Positions 1 to 13,122 are shown, counted from the stretch's first letter. The stretch is 64,000 nucleotides of DNA from Lepidonotus clava (GCA_936440205.1 OW387136.1:54301718-54365717), one strand, 5' to 3'. Notes: generated by a model from the sequence alone, not told the origin. Numbers and translations are program-made.

Positions 1-1137
1 CTCCCCTCCCTGGTACAAAGATCTGAAAATTACGGTAGAGATACGGTACACTTTTTTTTTTACTAAATAGGGACACTGTTTTCATTGAAGACTTAAAATT
101 TAGAGATACTCATCAAGGAGAAGGGGGAGTGTGTTTGAGATTTTTGAAAATGCACATATGTTCTAAAGGAAGGCCCCTCAGCCTCAGGCAGAACCCTCTT
201 ATCACTAAATATGTCATTCTACAGTTAATAATTACTGAGATATTGGCCAAAATATGAAAATTAGTCTTAGAATTGCCTAAAACTCAAATTTTCTCTATAT
301 TCAACTGGTAGAGTTCATTTTTATGTAATTTGGATGAAAACATTCCAAAAGTGGACTATATTCAACTTACCGGTTACCTTGTCAATTAGCATTTAGTGAA
401 ATATGTACCTTTTTTTGTTTTCAAAAGGAGGTAAAGGATTTATCTTGTTTCCACTGAAAACAGATTATGGTTATAATAATTCAACCAAAGTTATGAGCTT
501 TTTAAACTTATCTAATTTTCTAGTTAGTAGCATATTTGTATGATTTCAAATGATAACCGCATATATTCATGTTTATTTATATGGCTACATGTTTGTTCAA
601 TTAGAATTCTATTATTTTCTAGTGAACTGATGTCAAGGTATTCAAAGGACCATATCTCTAGTTCTAAACAGAATTTCTGGAAAATTCTTTCATTTCCTGA
701 AAAGATAATTCTTCCTCTGTAAAGGTGGTTCCTATGGGAATTTACTATAGAGCCACTTTTCTGGCTTCCAGCACTCAAAGGGTTAATGGGTGCAGATGAT
801 ACATTAGGAGGGTCATATCACAATGGTTATGTCAGAAAAATATTTGACGTGACAAAAGAAATGTGATGTTACAATGGCGCACTCCTCATTTGAGTCAATG
901 AGACTAATTTCCAATAAAAAGTGCCGCTTTTGTATGTATCAATATCTTATACAATTCTTATGTGACATGGGCACATTGTTCATACTTTTAGTGTGCCATT
1001 TTATTTTTCAATGGGCCCGGGCACATGGTGCAGCCCTAACAAAAAAACATGATACATTTGTGTACCTTTTAGGTATGCTTGGGACAAGAGTCAAAAAACG
1101 GTACGGTACCGGCAAATATGGTACACTTGGAAGGCCT
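1..1137. other. Gene-free left edge
   Basis: I see no coding exon here. The stretch is AT-rich. Around 130-190 it has a short stretch (uncaAAGGAAGGCCCCT-like) resembling the 3' flank of the transporter genes (compare 2,700-2,760), so it may be the decayed tail of an earlier duplication unit. Short frames on both strands lack any recognisable domain. Confidence 0.5.
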
Positions 1138-1248
1138 GGATCTATAATGGCATGATTGCCTTTGAGTTTAAGCTATTTGCCACCTCCTCTCTCACTGAAG
1201 GAGATTGTCTTTATCACTGCACTTCACTGCTTACTCTTTATGTTTCAG

Positions 1249-2309
1249 GCCTTCATCAACTGGGAGTGATGCATTGTTCAAGACAAGTATTGACGGGGTA
1301 CGCTATGGTGTCATTGTACCTTTTTGGCTTCACATCCTCAGCGATAGCTGTGCAGGCCTTAAGGAGAGAAATACCTGACTTTGAACTGGGTGCCATAAGG
1401 TACCTTGGGTTAATAGCAGTCTCTGCCCTATCCCTTTTCATAAGAGGAAAAGACATCAATGTTACGTTTCAGTTCTATGGACCTCTGATTATGTCGAGTA
1501 TAACAACTTTCTTTTTTAATATTTCTTATTTTTTTGCTGTTGCAGTAATGCCTTTGTCACATTGTGTTGCATTAATGGCTTGTCTAAGGACAATATCTTT
1601 TGTTGTAATTTCTCGCCTTCTGAAACTTGTAACACCCAATGTATTTTCGGTAGTATCAATGATTGGGTGCCTGATAGGAATACTTGCTATGATACAACCT
1701 TGGAAGCCATTTCAGGCAGGGTTCATCCCTAGACCTTTAAATGAAAATAGTACCATGGGATCAATTTTGTATAACCATCATAAAAACGATATATCAACTA
1801 ATGGAAATATCTCAAATATTGATATTTACTCTCACAGTGCTGAAAACACAGTTACTCTTGGATATATTTGTGTTGCATTATCTGGGTGCTTTGAAGGACT
1901 ATATCTGTACATTACCACATTCCACTTGAGAACTGTGGATCCCTCTTTGCAGTGCTTTCTTTCTGGATTGCTCTGTTGTACAGCATCAATGATCACGTCG
2001 TTTTATGTTGAGCAGCCGAAGGTTATCCTTGATGCACACGGCGCTCTGTTAGCTGCAGCACATTCTCTCACCACTGGGATAGCATATATCACAGTGAATG
2101 CCAGCCTTAAGCTCCTTGACCCAGTCTTGGTGTGCATCCTCATCAACCTGGACGTTGTTTTGATGTTGATTCCTCAGTACATGTTCATGGGTGAACAACT
2201 GTATGGCAGAATGAATATCATGGAGGTTTTAGGCTGTATCACAGTGTTTACCTTCATAGGTCTTGGCTCCATATTTTCTGCAAACAGGGCACATCAAGAT
2301 TTTGAATAA
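1249..2309 (+). CDS. EamA / SLC35G-like transporter, copy A
   Basis: A membrane protein of the drug/metabolite transporter superfamily, closest in character to SLC35G (EamA domain) proteins; the substrate is unknown. The exon starts after a clear acceptor (TATGTTTCAG ending at 1,248). The first ATG in the exon is at 1,269 and gives 346 residues, a normal length for the family. About ten hydrophobic helices can be counted. The EamA signature region 'REIPDFELGAIRYLGL' follows TM1, as in the family's '(R)IPPFEL..R' motif. A hydrophilic loop with several N-x-S/T sites (ENST, NGNISN) lies between TM5 and TM6. The ATG could be the true start, or an upstream exon outside my recognition could add codons, since the frame enters the exon in phase. 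Two close paralogues follow at 13,123 and 19,796. Copy B is the nearest, differing by scattered substitutions. Confidence 0.75.
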
Positions 2310-3703
2310 ACTAATTACCAATACTAGATGCATTGTATCTTGGTCTTTGATATTGAACACTTTAGGGGCTTTATTTTGAACATACTGACTGGCTTATCTA
2401 GACATAATGGCTGGCCTTACAAACTAACAAACCTATTAGCTGAAAGAAGAATTGACAAAATTTAAGAAATCAAGAATCTGAAACATAATGGAGTAATTTG
2501 TATCTAAGCTTCTTAAATGTTTTTATTGATATTGCCCTAGTGAATGCCCTAGATTAGTATGGGAAAGACCTGCAGGGGTCCTGCTACCTTTCCGTCTTTT
2601 CATTAGGGGTCAATGTATCAAGGGGATTGGCATCTAAGAATTTGGTTAAAATGTGTGTACTATCCTGTATAAATCCACTGAATATTTTAGCCAAAGAGGT
2701 GGTGGGGGAGAGTCTGAAAATCTAGAAAATGCTTTTAATGGAAGGCCCCTTAATACTTAAACTACAAAAAGAGGGAAATCTTTATGAATTTGTTTATATA
2801 TGCCCTTTTCCCTCCCTTTTTAAACACTGGTTCCACCCCTGCCATATTACTTAATGATAGCATCAGGTGTCCAGTAAAAATAATGTGATTAACAGATTTC
2901 ACTTTTTAAATTAAAGCATGATCTTTTTCAAGGTGATTCACACTTTTAAAAGGTGACCCATACTAATACAATCTAGATTAAATGATTGAATATTTGAGGG
3001 AAAAGTCCTGTTGGTCGGATGTATTACAACAATCAGAGGTAAATCTTTTGAGAAATAGAAATCAATAATGGGTCATCAGAAAAGCTCTAAAAGCCTCAAA
3101 TAAAATGTTTATATTGTATTTCTGAGGGTTGCAGACCTCTCTCAGTAAAAGCCTACTCTTGGATACCCATTGTATATCAATGCTAATGGAATGTTTCTAG
3201 GTCTTTGAAAGATTTCCTGTGTGGTATGAAGTATCATCATAAACTCACTGCAACTAATTTCTGTGATGTATGCATTTTATCTTCAACGACAAAAGAGATT
3301 CATAATTCCTTTCTCTGTCTATGTAACAAAGATACATTTTTTGGCTCAATGAGGTGCTATTTCATACCCATGAATGAGCAAGGTAAAATAGCTGAACTGA
3401 TCAAATTTTGATTAACTACCCTCATACACTCTTTAATCTTTAGAAGCTGAGATATAAGATGCAAATCTTGATGGCCAACGTAAAGCGTAATATAATATAA
3501 AAAAAAAGGTTTGCATTGGGATTTGCATTGGAAACTATAGACCCCAAATGCCTAGTATAATATAGTTTGCATCAGGTCCGACAATAAGTGTAATATGGCC
3601 TGAATGTGAATCGTTCGAATTTGTGTTAGGCAACACTATCCAATGTGAATGGGGAACAGACACATAGTGTAATTAGGGCTTTACCCAAATTATAAGCTAA
3701 TTA

Positions 3704-3994
3704 AGCCCCATACCCACTAGGAGATCTGACCATTGAAGAGCGACGGGTGCCTGGGATAATCGCTGGTAAAGTTGCTTGGCAACTCAGGATTGCCTGGCGA
3801 CGCCCCATGGGTATGGTGTGATTCTGGGCAATGAGTGATGGACAACGGGATCGCATTGAAAATCATTGGGAAAATCGCCAGAAAAAATTGATATTAAACT
3901 TGCCTGATATTAGTGTCTTCCGACGACGCCGACGCCGATTCTGACAGTCGCCCGTTACCCAGCGATGGTAAAATCACTTAGTGGGTATGGGGCT
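3704..3994. mobile_element. MITE, AGCCCCATACCCACTAGG family (unit A copy)
   Basis: A 291-bp element with terminal inverted repeats beginning AGCCCCATACCCACTAGG and flanked by TTA on both sides (3,701-3,703 and 3,995-3,997). A 3-bp TTA target duplication fits PIF/Harbinger-type (TWA) insertion. The same insertion is present in unit B at 15,538, so it predates the A/B duplication. Confidence 0.8.
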
Positions 3995-4374
3995 TTAGGG
4001 TAGTAATTAAAACATGACTGTACTATTTGAACCAGAACCATCAGAACTATGTCAGCCACATTATAAGTATGACTTTTTTTCTACACCTCTGGGATATATA
4101 GAGAAGGTCACCTATAGTCAACCATATCCCAGACTAGAAAAAGTTATTATAAATGACTTTCAGATGGTGTTTAAGGTTTATATGCAGGTGATATACTTGA
4201 TGGTGTTCAAGGTTTATACAGGTAGGTGATATGGTTGTAGCTAACTATCTAGCTAACATATGTGTCAAAGGTCATAGTAAGCTCTTGAGACTTTTTAAGC
4301 AATTTTCCCTGTCAAGCCATTTGGTTTAAAAACTTATTTTAGGCTTGTATAATAGTGTCAGACCTCTCTGTGAG

Positions 4375-4638
4375 CTACAGCATATTCTCTCACCACTGGG
4401 ATAGCGTATATCACAGTGAATGCTAGCCTTAAGCTCCTTGACCCAGTCTTGGTATGCATCCTCGTCAGCCTGGACGTTGTTTTGATGCTGATATTCCTCA
4501 ATACATGCTCATGGGTGAACAACTGTATGCAAGAATGAATATCATGGAGGTTTTAGGCTGTACCTCAGTGGTTACCTTCATAGGTCTTGGCTCCATATTT
4601 TCTGCGAACACGGTGCATCAAGATTTTGAATTAAAATG
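4375..4638 (+). pseudogene. Truncated 3' copy of the transporter gene
   Basis: About 265 bp homologous to the last 85 or so codons of the neighbouring transporter (from the TM8 region 'AYITVNASLKLLDPVLVC' to the C-terminus), followed by recognisable 3' flank. The frame shifts near 4,490, where one extra base lies inside the segment coding 'LMLIPQY', and there is no upstream gene body. It is a relic of an older tandem duplication that left only the 3' end. Its twin in unit B is at about 16,214-16,479. Confidence 0.8.
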
Positions 4639-6550
4639 AATACCAATATTTAATACATTGTTTTTGGTCTTTGATTATGAAGAACACTTTAGGGGCTTAT
4701 TTTCTATTTTCTGTATTCTAGACATAAGGGCTGGCCTTACAAACTTACAAACTCATAAGCTGAAAGAAGAGGCGGGAGTATTTAAGAAATCCAGAATCTG
4801 AAACATTATGGAGTAATTTGTATCAGACCTTTTTAAATGCTTTTATTGATATTGCCCTAGTCTTGGGTTCGTCCAAGATGGGGGTCGTATGAACCTCTCA
4901 AACACCCCTGGCTATGGACCTGTAAATCTTTTGAGAAATAGACTGGGGCTGACCCAGTGGCAACTACATTGCAGAGATAACCTTTGGTATAAGGTCTAAA
5001 TGCAGCAAAGTGGACCTATTTTACATTGGTCTATTTTAATAGTCACTTAAACTCAATAATACTCATAGCCTTTTGAACATGCGAATCTAGCTCTTTCCAT
5101 AAATTTACTCCCAAATAGTACTAGTATATGGGATCTTTCATACTCTCCTTGTTTGAGAAAGGTAGTAATAATTTAATTTTATCACTATTTCAAAGTACTT
5201 TTTCACCCCTATGGCTATCTATATTACTTATAGATTTACTAAGTTTATATATCATCTTCAACATAATAACTTTCCTTCTAATGTCTAACATCTTGATCGA
5301 AATTAGGTAAGTCATTAGGTAAACAAGCCATTTCTTCAGTGGATACATATCTATTCTTCATTGTCACAATCTTGATAGCCCTAAGAAATCTTGTGATGAA
5401 AGAGTAAAGGCTATATCCTTTCTTACAAATTATTTTGGAGTCAGGTAGTTATTGTCAGATGTATCATGCTCATAAATTCAGCCAGTTTGAAATTTGTGGT
5501 ATTGTATTGGATGAATGTTACATCACTTGAGCTCTCTAGGTTATAAAAACCTGATATTGGAACCATTTTCACTTGTCTAGGTACCTTAGGAGCTGAAAAT
5601 CATGGAATTCAAAATTGGTCAGCCGTTTTGGATTTCCACATTGATTTCAAATGCAAATAATTCCCTGACCAATAACCTCCCAATTTTGACACCACGCCAT
5701 TGTCTCTTTATTCATTTTAGAAGCTGAGATATAAGATTGTTTATAGCAAAGGGCAGCCATATTGGATTTTTGGCCCCCACATCCATCCTATTGGTATTTT
5801 AAAGTGGTTCCCATTCTAGATTTCATAGTTGCACCTTAGAGGTGCCTCATACTAGGTACCACAGATGATTTTTTGAAAACAGGTTTAGAATATATTTAAA
5901 AGATGATAAAAATAGAGTAGATCAGAAGACATTTAGCACCTTTATTTAATGTTCTATGATTTTTTTAAGAATAAAAAAAATAATAACCTCAAAAATAGGG
6001 TTTTTTGCTTTGCGCAATTTCGCCATAAGGAATAGAAATATGGCAATACCACAGCAAGATAACCCATTGGAAGAGCTTTCATTTGATACCAAACATGTTA
6101 TGATCCATCAACTTTAAATACCTTTGAGTATGAACAAAGGGGTGAAAAAGTGGACATTTTGCCAAAATATGGCTATTTTTACCTATTTTCCTTAGCCTGG
6201 CGCAATTTTGCCATAAGGTATATAGATATATTACCCATTTATCCATATTGGTCATAATTAGAGCTTTAATTTAGCACCAAGCATGTGTGTATTGATAACT
6301 TACAAACCCTTGAAAATTATCAAAATAACATGGCTAATTTGGTTTTGATGTTAATTTTCATATTATTTCATACTTACTCTAAAAAGATAGATTATTTTCA
6401 AATAATTTATAATTAGAATAAGCCCATGAGTTTGCAGGGAATCAGACCTTTAATTTGATACCAAATATGTGTCAATATAAGACCTATATATAGTCCAAAT
6501 ATTAAGAAACAAAAAGGCAAAAAAGTTCAGACATTTTTTGGCCTCTATTG

Positions 6551-6704
6551 TGGTACCTACTCATACCATATTTGGTGCTTTGATCTGCTCTGTAACAATT
6601 TCTAGGTGCCTCATACCATATTTGGTGCTTTGATCTGCTCTGTAACAATTTCTAGGTGCCTCATACCATATTTGGTGCTTTGATCTGCTCTGTAACAATT
6701 TCTA
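6551..6704. repeat. 50-bp minisatellite, three copies
   Basis: Three almost identical 50-bp units (CTCATACCATATTTGGTGCT...). Unit B has only two (17,681-17,783). The shared GGTGCCTCAT motif at 5,841 appears to have recombined with one of these units to delete about 765 bp in unit B. Confidence 0.9.
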
Positions 6705-8530
6705 AAAAAAAAAGACCTTAACAGACCTTGATTAAATTGGTTTTACTAAAGAGTCAAAGTATAGTAGAGCTAATAAACAAAGGTGCAAGTTATCAGTATT
6801 TCCTTGTTTTAATCATTCTATCATTAGTTTTGTGAAAGTGATTAGACCCAACTTCCAACAATAATGTGACTCGATAGATATTGGGTAGAGTTCTCATCAA
6901 CTATTCGGTTAAAGTCTAAAAGAGGTAAATTACTGTTAACAGTGTTTTTAACCCATGGCAACTGAAGAGTACAACTTTTGCCATACAAATTAACTGGTCC
7001 GACAACCCAAACTATCAGTAGATGGAAACTTGCTTTTTTTAAATGTGCATACATTGTATTCAGTAACAAACATCAGAGGACGGCACATAATTCCCTTTAC
7101 CAGGTCCTCCGTTGACAGCAATGCTCTTACTGCCTAGCATTTCCTCAAACAGATATCCATGTTACAATACAGGTGTGGTCCAACTAGAATTTGGTAGCCA
7201 AAGAACCTCTAACACCAACTAGCTCCAGTAAAAGAGTTTTACCTAATAGCCCACTCAAACTGAAAATCAAACCAATCCTGGTGCATGAGTGCCTGTAATT
7301 ACATTGTATTGGAGCTGATTTTTCAATATAAATTGAAGAATTTCCTGAATGCATTTAAACTACATAGTGCATCATCAAATAGGTTTACTTCTGGTAAAGA
7401 ACACATTTTTTTGCATGCTAAAATGAGTGCTAATAATGATGATCACAAAATAACGTTCTTGCTACCTCCCACACTACTAGGGTGTGTAAAAGTTTCAGGT
7501 CTTAATCAGATAGCAGTGATCAGGACAAGTAAGAGGGGCCAAATTCAAGAAAGGGGGGTTATCTATCAAAGTGAAGAACACTGCTGGGTTACACTTTATC
7601 AGTTGAGTGGGGATGAATAAAAGTGAGTTTACATTCTAGCTCATCACTACACTATTGGAGACATTCTTAGTGAATAGGTATGGTTTCGATCTCGTCTCCG
7701 TCTCCATTCTTTAATAATTCATTGTTAAGGTTCAACAGAACAAATGACAGTGAGCGCAAATGAGAGGATTAACTTTATTGGATCCAAGGTATAACAGTCA
7801 TTTTATCACTCAAGTGTTCTCAACAGGTGGTAAATATTACGCTTGTTAAGGTAACATCAGACTCCTTGTACAATCGCAAATATGGTTGTGTCCTATTCTT
7901 AACCACTACAGAATACATGCTTAACAAGATACATTTACACTGCAGATCTTGCAGGAAGACCACAATGCTCATTCTGCTCTAAAGTCAGGACCAGCAGCTC
8001 ACTACATTGGTATCTCAGAGCACCTGAGCACATGCCTCACCTTTACTTATACAGAACGGTTTGAGTTTACCTCACCTATCAAGAATAGACATTGCCTCTT
8101 TCGGTAAGTCATACATGATATGGCTCATTTTCTGTATCAGTAATCCTTTGAATGAAAGTAATGTAATTTGAATCTTTAATGCAGGGGTAACAAGTACAAT
8201 TCACTAGTTTTGAGGTATATATCAAGTGATTCTGCTTAAACAAGCATATTGATCCCATATTCTTAATTATTGGAAATCATTCATTACATCTAAATACTTA
8301 TTAGATGCAACTTTGAAAGAAATTAGGGTTTATGTATTATGTATCTTTTTTTATAAAGAAATTTTCAGCCATTTTTATTATTAGATAATATAGAAATAAT
8401 ATCTATTAATAGTGAATATATTCATAATGTATGAAAATATATAGTAATGTACACCATATTTGCACATTTGATATAACTGACCTCAGTAATGTGCTCTCCA
8501 TTAAACCAGCATTATAGCAGTCAGATTATA

Positions 8531-11500
8531 TGTGACCCGTTTTGGCGAAGTGAGTCGGATGTCGCACGGGGAAGATTTTTAGTTAGGTATACCATCAGAA
8601 AATACTAATTCTTAGCTTTAAAACAAGGTATAGCATGTCTAGGTCCGATATCTAGGGCCTGAGATAAGTTGCGACGAGAATAAAAAGAACCGCGCCTATG
8701 CGGGTATAAGAAACAGAGATAAATGAGTTGAAAGTTTTTCTTACCGCGCGCTACCGCGGTCCTCCGATAAAGCCCTAGCAACCTACACTTGTAATCAATC
8801 CTTGGTCCTGAAACTTTACATAGTCATTCTACACTATTCTAGCTAACAAATACCAGTAATTCATGCGTTTATATACAAAACTTTTATTCATGCCGGCTCT
8901 GCAAAAAGTGACAAAAATCCGGATCTGAAACAACAACTTAACCTAGAACGGCAAGCATAAAGGATCACAATACCTCATCTTGGCTTCTTAAAAACGACTC
9001 TGTGATGGCCCTAAGTACCCTGGGTATCCATAATGTGTCTATAAAAGTTCTTGGAATGTTCATGATTGTCTTTGGTCGTTAAAATAGTGAAAAGCCACCG
9101 AGGTAAAAATCTTAAAATCAGAAAAAGTCTTAACAACTAAAAATAAGTTAACAATGTTCAAAACGGATTCTTAATAGTTCTCAGGTGGTCCTGGGCCTGC
9201 CACGACCACGTTTAGCACGTTTACTAGGACGGCCCCTGCCCCTAGGTGGGGGTGGGGGGCCTTCCTCCTCTGAGTCAGATGAAGATTTTGATTCCCTCTC
9301 CAGCTGTCTGACCAACTCCTCCTCCTCCCCCTCCGATCCTGATGATGTGTCTGGAGTCTGTCCTCTGCCTCTGCCTCTGCCCCTGCCTCTGCCTCTGCCT
9401 CTACCTCTACCTCTGCCTCTGCCCCTGCCCCTGCCCCTGCCCCTGCCTGGCCCATCCCCCTCGCCAGCCTCTGGCTCTGATTCCGCATCTGGTTCCGGCG
9501 GAGGTACGGCACGGGGGCCTGGGCCGGGTGCTGGTTCTGGTACAGAGGGCTTAGGGCACATGATGTCCTTCGTGTCCTCAGTACAAAAATCCCGAATGTT
9601 CTTGAAGAGATACCACTGTCTTTTGGCCGGGAGGCCAGGGGATTCGGTGGGCTGAGGGCCTTCCTGGGGGACAGCTTCAGGGGCGACAGTCAGCATCTTG
9701 AAGGTCTCGGGGGCCGAGTCGGCATACTGCCGGAAGGTGACGTGGCCCTTGTTCTGGTCAGAGAATACAAAGTGATGATACTGCTTAATGCCCTTGAGTG
9801 GCTTGATGAAAGGGGTCAAAAAAGATTGCCAGTCATACGACTCGACAAACACCTTCCCATTCTCGTCCCCCACAAGTTGGGCAATGTTGACACGTTCTTG
9901 GGTACTCTTCACCACAGTCGCCTCCATCTACGAGAGGCTCGAGACAGGCTCACGACGAAACCTTTGTTTAAGCAAACCAAAGCACCAGTCCGGGGCAAAC
10001 TTGGTGTGCCCTGTGATCAAAAAGTTTAAGGAAATGGACTGGTGCCGGCCAGTCAGGACCCGCCAGAGAAGATACGCTAGCACAAACTTGTTCTTGTTCT
10101 GACCACTACAGTTGTCACAGTGCATGTCCACCGCCTTCTCCCCCAGGTAATACTTTTCAAAATAGTGGTGCAGGTATGAAATAACAGCATTTGACCCCTT
10201 ACTACCGCAATGGCTTTCGTCGATCAAATAGTTCACCTGTTGGGGGATGGCCTCGGCACAGACACCGAAAATGCCGACCTTGCGGGGGACAAGGAAATAC
10301 AATGGGCCAGGCTGCATAGGAAAGGAGGGAAGGTGGACCTGCTGGGCATAATCAAAACTGATGTGGACCTTCGTGTCAGAAGAACAAGGGGGGTGGGGGC
10401 CAAGGGGAGGGGACTCTGCTTCCTTGTAGGCAGCCTTGACAGACTTGACCATGTCCTGATAAAAGCCCCTCTCCCGAGCCACCACCTCCAGGTGAACTTG
10501 TTGCTTTTTCAGCTTGGCCTGTTTCACAATGTCAGGTAGGTTACTAGAGGCAGAGATATCCCTGTTGTTGCGCTGGCATTCCCAGCAGAGGTCAGTCATA
10601 GGGCGGGAACACACTATGCGAGGGAGGAGTTGGAGTCACAGGTTTCTAAAGGTTGAGTCAGCCACACACCTGAAGTTAGCCTCCTCCATGGCGTTGCTGT
10701 AAAACCTGTAGATGTCGGCCTTTGTGGAAGAGGAGGGGAGGAGGAGGATGTCATCCTGTTTGTGGGAAGACACACGACCAGGCAGGACGAGGGCGTTGGT
10801 CTCGGCATAGGAGTTGATGAAGTCCACGACCCGCCTGATGTCCTCCAGTTGGAGGATCCTTGCAGTCGCCTGTCGCCCGCCAGACTTCTTTTGCCTGGTC
10901 ACCACCCCGTAGCACTTGTACCACTTGATGATGTACGTCAGCTTGTTCTGGCTGATGCTGGAAAGGTCACAAGGTAAGAGTTACATTAGGCCAATAATTA
11001 TTGGACACAGGCAACAAGTACAGGTAAGTATTGTAATATTAATATGGACGATTTGTGATGGTAAGTGCCATGATCAGATTCTGTTATGATTCATTACAGT
11101 TCATCTTGTAATTTACCTCAAGTAGTACAATAATAGTAGGGATATCTAGGTAGACCTTAGTTGAGCAAAGAAGTTGAATATCAAAGCTACTCACACGTAC
11201 ATGAACTTGAAAGTGTCCCTGCAGACTGGCCGAGAACCGACGAGGTAGTGGCTTCTTTGGTGCTGCCTCTCCCCTCTCCCCTTAATCCCCTTCTTCCAGG
11301 TGGACAGCCTGCTGCTATTGTCTGTGCAGGTACTGGCGATGCCCAGTAGCAACATGTCCTTCTCGCCTAGAAAACAAAGTAGATTAGGATAATAACAATC
11401 TGTACATGATGTGCATGTGACTCAAGGAATGAGGTTTCTGGATTGACCCATGAACTAGGTTAACACACCCTAAATACTAACTTAAAAACGGTCTGGTTGA

Positions 11501-12959
11501 GTGTTAATAGTTGTCTGTTATACTTCAAGACGTTTATGGAATAGTTTTGAGCAAGAACGACATAGCTACATGGTCGTGGCGACAGGTTTGCATAACATGT
11601 ATCTCATGAAAAACTTACCTGAGGACAGCTGAAAGACCTCCTGCCGACGCGCGACCAGCTCCGACGTCGTGAACTGTTTACTGCACTCCTTGTCTTTGTA
11701 GTGCTTGCAGGAACATCTAAAGACAACAACATACATGATATTAGACTTAGTTCACCTTCCTGAGGGCCACAATGGCATGAGACATGATTGATAACCGCTA
11801 CAGGCCGGCCGGATCAGCTGACGCCATTAAGTAGGTCACCGGACAACCCTGACGGATCATCCCTGTTTATGGCATGAAATCAACTTTGAAACTTGATAAA
11901 AACTAGTTAGGCAGTTAGAATACATACTAGGGCACAATCGTAGGCAGTTTCATCAACATTGAAAGGGATTTAGGCACTTTGCGTACTTGTTTCAGAGATA
12001 GGGCAACCGACCGCATGTCAGCCATTATAAAGTTTTTCAAAACTCACATGAAGCGTTCGCAGTCGTCCCACTCCGCCTGTAGAAGGTCGTCCGTGGGGTT
12101 AGGGATGACTAGTGGCTCATCCTCATCGTCCTCAGCATCCTCCGGTTCCCCTAGATCCTCCTGGACATCTTCTTCTTCCTCGGGGGGATCGTCTTGCCCC
12201 TCCTCCCCGTCGGCGAAAAGAAAGTACTCGTCGACCAAAGTCCGCCATTGCTGTGCCTCGGCTACACCACGTAAATTTGCCCGATTTATCGTATTCAGAG
12301 CATCCGCGACAGCCTCCTCGCGATCCATGTCCTTCCCGACGATGTTGGGAGGTAATCCACATCAAAATCCAGCAGTGATCCAGGATTAAAACAGCTAAAT
12401 CCGTCGGAGAAGTGATGTCGCACGTCCGTCCTGCTCGCCATGCGTCCCTTTAAATTTCCACAACAACTGAAACCGGAAGGCACGCGAGGCCTCTCAGCCA
12501 ATCAGCGCGCCGCATTCCGCACACGTGACCTCCTTGACGACGATTGTTTACGGGATGACGATCAGGGAAACACGTTCTGATTGGTCCTTGCCGGCGCGAA
12601 TTCAAAATCCGAGGCTGTCATTGGCCAGTTCACTTCGCGCCCTTTCAGCAGGTACCCGGAACATGGGGCTGGGATGGGATCCAGACCGACAGGCAAGCCG
12701 CGAAGTTAGGGGAAAATGGCGTGAATCGAGGGTCTTTTGTTTCAGATCACTGAGGCGTTGCGCGTCTTTGGGGCCTATTTAGAGGGACTAAGAGATGGCT
12801 TTGGGACCTAAAATTTTTTTTGGGAAGACTTCTGATATAGGAGATATGAATAAAAGAAAAAACCCATTTTCGATAAAAAATGCGAAATGCGACTTCAGAG
12901 CCCCATATCTCAGTTCGACTTTCTGCGACATCCGACTCATTTCGCCAAAACGGGTCACA
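8531..12959 (-). mobile_element. DNA transposon with DUF7869-like transposase
   Basis: A 4.43-kb cut-and-paste element. Its inverted termini start TGTGACCCGTTTTGGCGAA and match over 36 bases with one mismatch (8,531-8,566 and 12,924-12,959). Flanks read GATTATA before and TATTATAT after. The paralogous B/C duplication junction (19,625-19,640) reads GATTGTATTATAT without the element. This empty-site comparison gives a TA target duplication (or ATAT if the terminal T/A pair is counted as flank). The element is GC-rich relative to its surroundings. The transposase gene is on the minus strand, with the promoter side near 12,400-12,900 and about 650 bp of noncoding 3' sequence at 8,531-9,180. Confidence 0.9.
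9181..12328 (-). pseudogene. Transposase gene, four exons, two in-frame stops
   Basis: Exons on the minus strand: 12,328-12,048, 11,716-11,619, 11,366-11,195 and 10,957-9,181. All have GT-AG borders and matching phases, 776 codons in total. Order: acidic N-terminus; Cys-rich 'CSCKHYKDKEC' (likely zinc-binding); 'VCRDTFKFMY' followed by a helix-turn-helix-like stretch; 'PMTDLCWECQ'; then a catalytic-looking core with 'ISFDYAQQ', 'HCDNCSGQNKN' and 'GHTKFAPDWCFG'. The core matches a family I recall as DUF7869, found in many marine invertebrates. An RNase-H/DDE fold is my inference. The C-terminus is a long RG repeat followed by two AT-hook motifs (RGRGRP, RGRGRP). A TGA near 10,649 stands where Trp is expected ('NL*LQLLPRI'), and a TAG at about 9,928 precedes 'MEATVV'. 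Otherwise the frame is open, so inactivation is recent. Confidence 0.85.
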
Positions 12960-13122
12960 TATTATATATATTTGGTTTTGCCCTGTTTTAGAGAAATCTT
13001 GATATCAAATCTATAATGGCAACACTGCCTGTGAGTTTAACCTGTTTCCCACCTCCTATCTTACCAAAGAAGATTGTCTTTATCACTGTACTTCACTGAT
13101 TACTCTTGTACTTTACTTTCAG

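Larger units (their letters stand above)
1138..8530 (+). repeat. Segmental duplication, unit A
   Basis: This is the first of three tandem units. It matches unit B (12,960-19,631) nearly base for base from just upstream of the transporter exon to the junction. It holds the full transporter gene, a MITE (3,704-3,994), a truncated gene copy (about 4,375-4,638) and a 50-bp minisatellite. It is about 765 bp longer than unit B because B has lost the stretch between two AGGTGCCTCATAC repeats (about 5,840 and 6,605 in A). Between 2,310 and 8,530 I see no other gene. The short frame at 7,285-7,620 is not kept in unit B and is probably chance. Confidence 0.85.

Noticed and set aside
7285-7620. 111-codon frame in unit A
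   Set aside because: The counterpart in unit B ends much earlier and the product has no recognisable domain, so it is probably chance.
9185-9655. Plus-strand frame opposite the transposase tail
   Set aside because: It is an antisense shadow of the RG repeat; its Leu-Pro repetition comes from the hexanucleotide tract.
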